NCBI GenBank assembly: GCA_934481325.1
Contig: CAKSPL010000007.1
Coordinates: 1 to 24,184 of the forward strand
Reading direction: 5' to 3'
DNA from: an uncultured Eubacteriales bacterium
GTDB taxonomy: Bacteria; Bacillota; Clostridia; Oscillospirales; CAG-272
Length of the DNA stretch: 24,184 bases
The position numbers were made by a program, and so were the translations under genes. The notes under the pieces were generated by a model. The model was not told the DNA's origin. It ran no database searches and saw only the letters and a list, made by a program, of their open reading frames with translations. Each line of letters begins with the position of its first letter. The first letter of the stretch is position 1. This document shows, piece by piece, positions 21,911-24,184 of the stretch.

Positions 21911-22070
21911 GCGTCCTTGCCCCTTTGTCGTGCAAAGAAACGCCAAGGAAAGACGCGCAAGAGGGGACTTTTTACAAAAAAGTCCCCTCTTGATTCCCTC
22001 AAAAAATTTTACACGGCTGATGCCAATCTTTGGGCGTGTGAATCCAAAATAACGCGTGAGCCGTGTAGCC
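21911..22070 (-). repeat. Intergenic repeat, family B copy 3, with two hairpins
   Basis: On the minus strand: TTATTTTGGATTCACACGCC, then CAAAGATTGGCATCAGCCGT, then a perfect 16-bp hairpin at 21958-21992 (CAAGAGGGGACTTTTT with complement, loop ACA). Beyond it is a broken hairpin, 21911-21956 (GCGTC/GACGC, CCTTG/CAAGG, CTTTG/CAAAG). It lies between two convergent genes. Confidence 0.72.
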
Positions 22071-22085
22071 GCACCGCAGGTGCCT

Positions 22086-22114
22086 CTTCGGGCGCACCAA
22101 GGGTGCGCCCGAAG
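22086..22114. terminator. Hairpin just downstream of the oxidoreductase gene
   Basis: CTTCGGGCGCACC and GGTGCGCCCGAAG pair perfectly around a 3-nt loop, 8 bp after the oxidoreductase stop. No T-run follows on the minus strand; on the plus strand GGTTTTGATT follows. Terminator function is plausible but not certain. Confidence 0.5.
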
Positions 22115-22122
22115 GGTTTTGA

Positions 22123-24184
22123 TTATTCGTACAGCTTCGCCATCTTTTTGAGACGCTCGTAGCGTGCCTTGGCGTTCTCCTCTGCCTCGGCAAACAGCTC
22201 CTTTGCTCTCTCCGGGAAGGACTGCGCCAACCGTGCGTAACGCGCCTCGTTGGCGATAAAGCCCTGGTAATCGGCAGTCGGATCGCCGCTGTCGATGGTC
22301 AGCTTATCCTCCGCCTTGGTGGGATCGTAACGGAACATATTCCAGTAGCCCGCGTCCACTGCCTTCTTCATTTCAAGCTGGCAGTTTTGCATACCGCCCT
22401 TCTTGATGCCGTGCATCTCGCAGGGAGCGTAGCCGATGATGAGGGACGGGCCGTGATAAGCCTCTGCCTCGGTCAGGGCCTTGAGCAGCTGGTTCATATT
22501 GGCACCCATTGCGACCTGTGCCACGTAAACGTAACCGTAGGACATTGCAATCTCCGCAAGGTTCTTCTTGCCGGTTGTCTTGCCGGCGGCGGCAAACTGC
22601 GCCACCTGACCGATGTTGGAGGCCTTGGAAGCCTGCCCGCCGGTGTTGGAGTACACCTCGGTGTCAAAGACCATCACGTTGACGTCCTCACCGGAAGCCA
22701 GCACGTGGTCAAGCCCGCCGAAGCCGATGTCGTATGCCCAGCCGTCACCGCCGAAGATCCAGACCGACTTCTTGGCAAGGTAGTCCTTTTCGCCCAGCAC
22801 TTCTTTTGCCACGGGGCAACCCTTTGCCGCCGCTTTTTCCAGCTCAACTACGAGTGCATCGGTTGCGGCACCGTTGGTTTTGCCGTCGTCCTTGGTGTCA
22901 AGGAAGTTCTGCGCCGCCGCCTTGAAGGCGTCGGTCGCCTTGTCGGAAGCCATCATTTCCTCAATCTTGCCGATGAGTCTGGTGCGGATGGCTTTCTGAC
23001 CGAGCGCGAGCCCAAGTCCGTGCTCTGCGTTATCCTCAAACAGGGAGTTTGCCCACGCCGGACCCTTGCCGGTTGCGTTGTTGACCGTGTAAGGCGTAGC
23101 GGGAGCGGAGCCGCCCCAGATGGAGGAACAGCCGGTGGCGTTGGAAATGTACATTCTCTCGCCGAACAGCTGGGTGATCAGTCTTGCATAGGAGGTTTCG
23201 GCACAGCCCGCGCAGGAGCCGGAGAATTCCAGCAGAGGCTGCTTGAACTGACTGCCTTTCACGGTGGCGTTGATCAGCTCGGGCTTTTCGGTGACGTTTG
23301 CCACGGCATAGTCAAATGCCGCCTGCTGGTCAGCCTGGCTCTCCTGGCTGGTCATATAGATGGCGTAATCCGCCTTGTTCGGCTTCACGCCGGCGGCGGC
23401 AGCCTTCTTGTCCACGCCCTGGTTCACGGGGCAGGCCTTCACGCAAAGGGTGCAGCCCATACAGTCGAGCGGGGAGATGGCGATGGTGAACTTGTAGTCG
23501 GTTTTCATCACCGGCTTCGGTGCAAACTTCGTGGACTTCGGAGCCTTTTTCGCTTCCTCCGCGGTCATCGCGAACGGACGGATGGTTGCGTGCGGGCAGA
23601 CGAACGAGCAGTTATTACATTGCAGGCACTTGTCGGCATTCCAGACCGGAACGTTGACCGCCACGCCGCGTTTTTCAAACGCCGCCGCGCCCTGAGGCAG
23701 GGTGCCGTCCACGTACTTGGAGAAGGCGGAAACCGGCAGGCTGTCGCCGTCCATCTTGCCCACGGGGGTGACGATGGTGTTGACGTACTCCGCCAGACCC
23801 GCGCGATCGGAGGTAACGGGCTTGTCGGCCTTGTCCTTGCCGGCGTTCTTCCAGCTTTCCGGAACCTTTACCTTGACCAGCGCGCCTGCGCCCATTTCGA
23901 TTGCCTTGTGGTTCTGCGCCACCACGTCTTCACCGAATTTGGAGTAGGACTTGGTTGCCATATACTTCATATAGTTGATGGCATCCTCGGTGGGCATAAT
24001 CTTTGCCAGCGCGAAGAAGGCGGATTGCAACACGGTGTTCTTCACCTTCGGGTTGCCCACTTCCTTTGCCGCAATCTGCGTAGCGTTGATGATATAGAAG
24101 CTGATGTTATTGTTTGCAATGTAGGACTTGACGGACTTGGGCAGGTGCTTGTCCAGCTCCTCTGCCGTCCACTGGCAGTCCAGC
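22123..24184 (-). CDS. nifJ: Pyruvate:ferredoxin (flavodoxin) oxidoreductase, C-terminal part
   Basis: PFOR oxidises pyruvate to acetyl-CoA and CO2 and reduces ferredoxin, a central step in clostridial fermentation. The window holds the last 686 or so residues of a protein usually near 1,180; the N-terminal part lies beyond the right edge. Visible in order: the end of the gamma-type domain (DCQWTAEELDKHLPKSVK, IINATQIA); the ferredoxin-like domain with CLQCNNCSFVCP and CMGCTLCVKACP, two [4Fe-4S] sites; the thiamine diphosphate domain with SGSCAGCAETSYARL, NATGCSSIWGGSAPATPY, GGDGWAYDIGFGGLDHV and FDTEVYSNTGGQASKAS. The Cys residues of the third cluster are also kept. The reading frame is open to the edge, so a GTG at 24060 is not the start. 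The enzyme is cytosolic and oxygen-sensitive. Confidence 0.97.
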   Translation of the reverse strand, partial: LDCQWTAEELDKHLPKSVKSYIANNNISFYIINATQIAAKEVGNPKVKNTVLQSAFFALAKIMPTEDAINYMKYMATKSYSKFGEDVVAQNHKAIEMGAGALVKVKVPESWKNAGKDKADKPVTSDRAGLAEYVNTIVTPVGKMDGDSLPVSAFSKYVDGTLPQGAAAFEKRGVAVNVPVWNADKCLQCNNCSFVCPHATIRPFAMTAEEAKKAPKSTKFAPKPVMKTDYKFTIAISPLDCMGCTLCVKACPVNQGVDKKAAAAGVKPNKADYAIYMTSQESQADQQAAFDYAVANVTEKPELINATVKGSQFKQPLLEFSGSCAGCAETSYARLITQLFGERMYISNATGCSSIWGGSAPATPYTVNNATGKGPAWANSLFEDNAEHGLGLALGQKAIRTRLIGKIEEMMASDKATDAFKAAAQNFLDTKDDGKTNGAATDALVVELEKAAAKGCPVAKEVLGEKDYLAKKSVWIFGGDGWAYDIGFGGLDHVLASGEDVNVMVFDTEVYSNTGGQASKASNIGQVAQFAAAGKTTGKKNLAEIAMSYGYVYVAQVAMGANMNQLLKALTEAEAYHGPSLIIGYAPCEMHGIKKGGMQNCQLEMKKAVDAGYWNMFRYDPTKAEDKLTIDSGDPTADYQGFIANEARYARLAQSFPERAKELFAEAEENAKARYERLKKMAKLYE

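Overview
The window looks like chromosomal DNA of a GC-rich anaerobic Firmicute, most likely class Clostridia. Evidence: the dnaN-recF-remB-gyrB-gyrA replication cluster next to dnaA, a RemB (DUF370) protein, strong AGGAGG-type ribosome binding sites, lipoproteins with a long Gram-positive-style tether, and a single-chain pyruvate:ferredoxin oxidoreductase of obligate anaerobes. Several GyrA residues recall Oscillospiraceae-like clostridia; this placement is inference, and the sequence may come from a metagenome assembly.

Positions 1-10890 are the origin region, read on the minus strand: dnaA, an 800-bp oriC-like gap with a run of TGTGGAAAA boxes, then dnaN, recF, remB, gyrB, a PfkB-family sugar kinase, gyrA and the start of a secreted protein. 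The genes from dnaN to gyrA are tightly packed (overlaps or gaps of at most about 45 bp), so they are probably co-transcribed. The kinase between gyrB and gyrA is unusual. dnaA carries an in-frame TAA just before its DNA-recognition helix, and the rest of the frame is intact.

Positions 10985-16883 are on the plus strand. A CopA-type copper ATPase with a metal-binding domain at each end comes first. It is followed by a repeat-filled gap, then a consensus promoter, a 220-nt highly structured leader, an AMP-forming acyl-CoA synthetase and a glycerophosphodiester phosphodiesterase. The last two form a probable lipid-related operon.

Positions 16884-17842 hold no recognisable gene, only a mosaic of inverted repeats and hairpins. 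A 238-bp repeat sits directly after the stop codons of both copA and rplA, in opposite orientations, with base changes that preserve pairing. A second repeat family, ending in a 16-bp hairpin, occurs downstream of dnaA, copA and the pyruvate oxidoreductase gene.

Positions 17843-20346 (minus) are the rpmG-secE-nusG-rplK-rplA transcription/translation operon under a perfect consensus promoter. Divergent from it, also with a perfect consensus promoter, is a two-domain lipoprotein (20462-21835). The window ends inside the pyruvate:ferredoxin oxidoreductase gene (22123 to the right edge, minus).

No obviously new multi-gene system is visible. The observations most worth checking are the dnaA stop codon, the structured leader of the synthetase operon, the covarying intergenic repeats and the kinase inserted in the gyrase operon.
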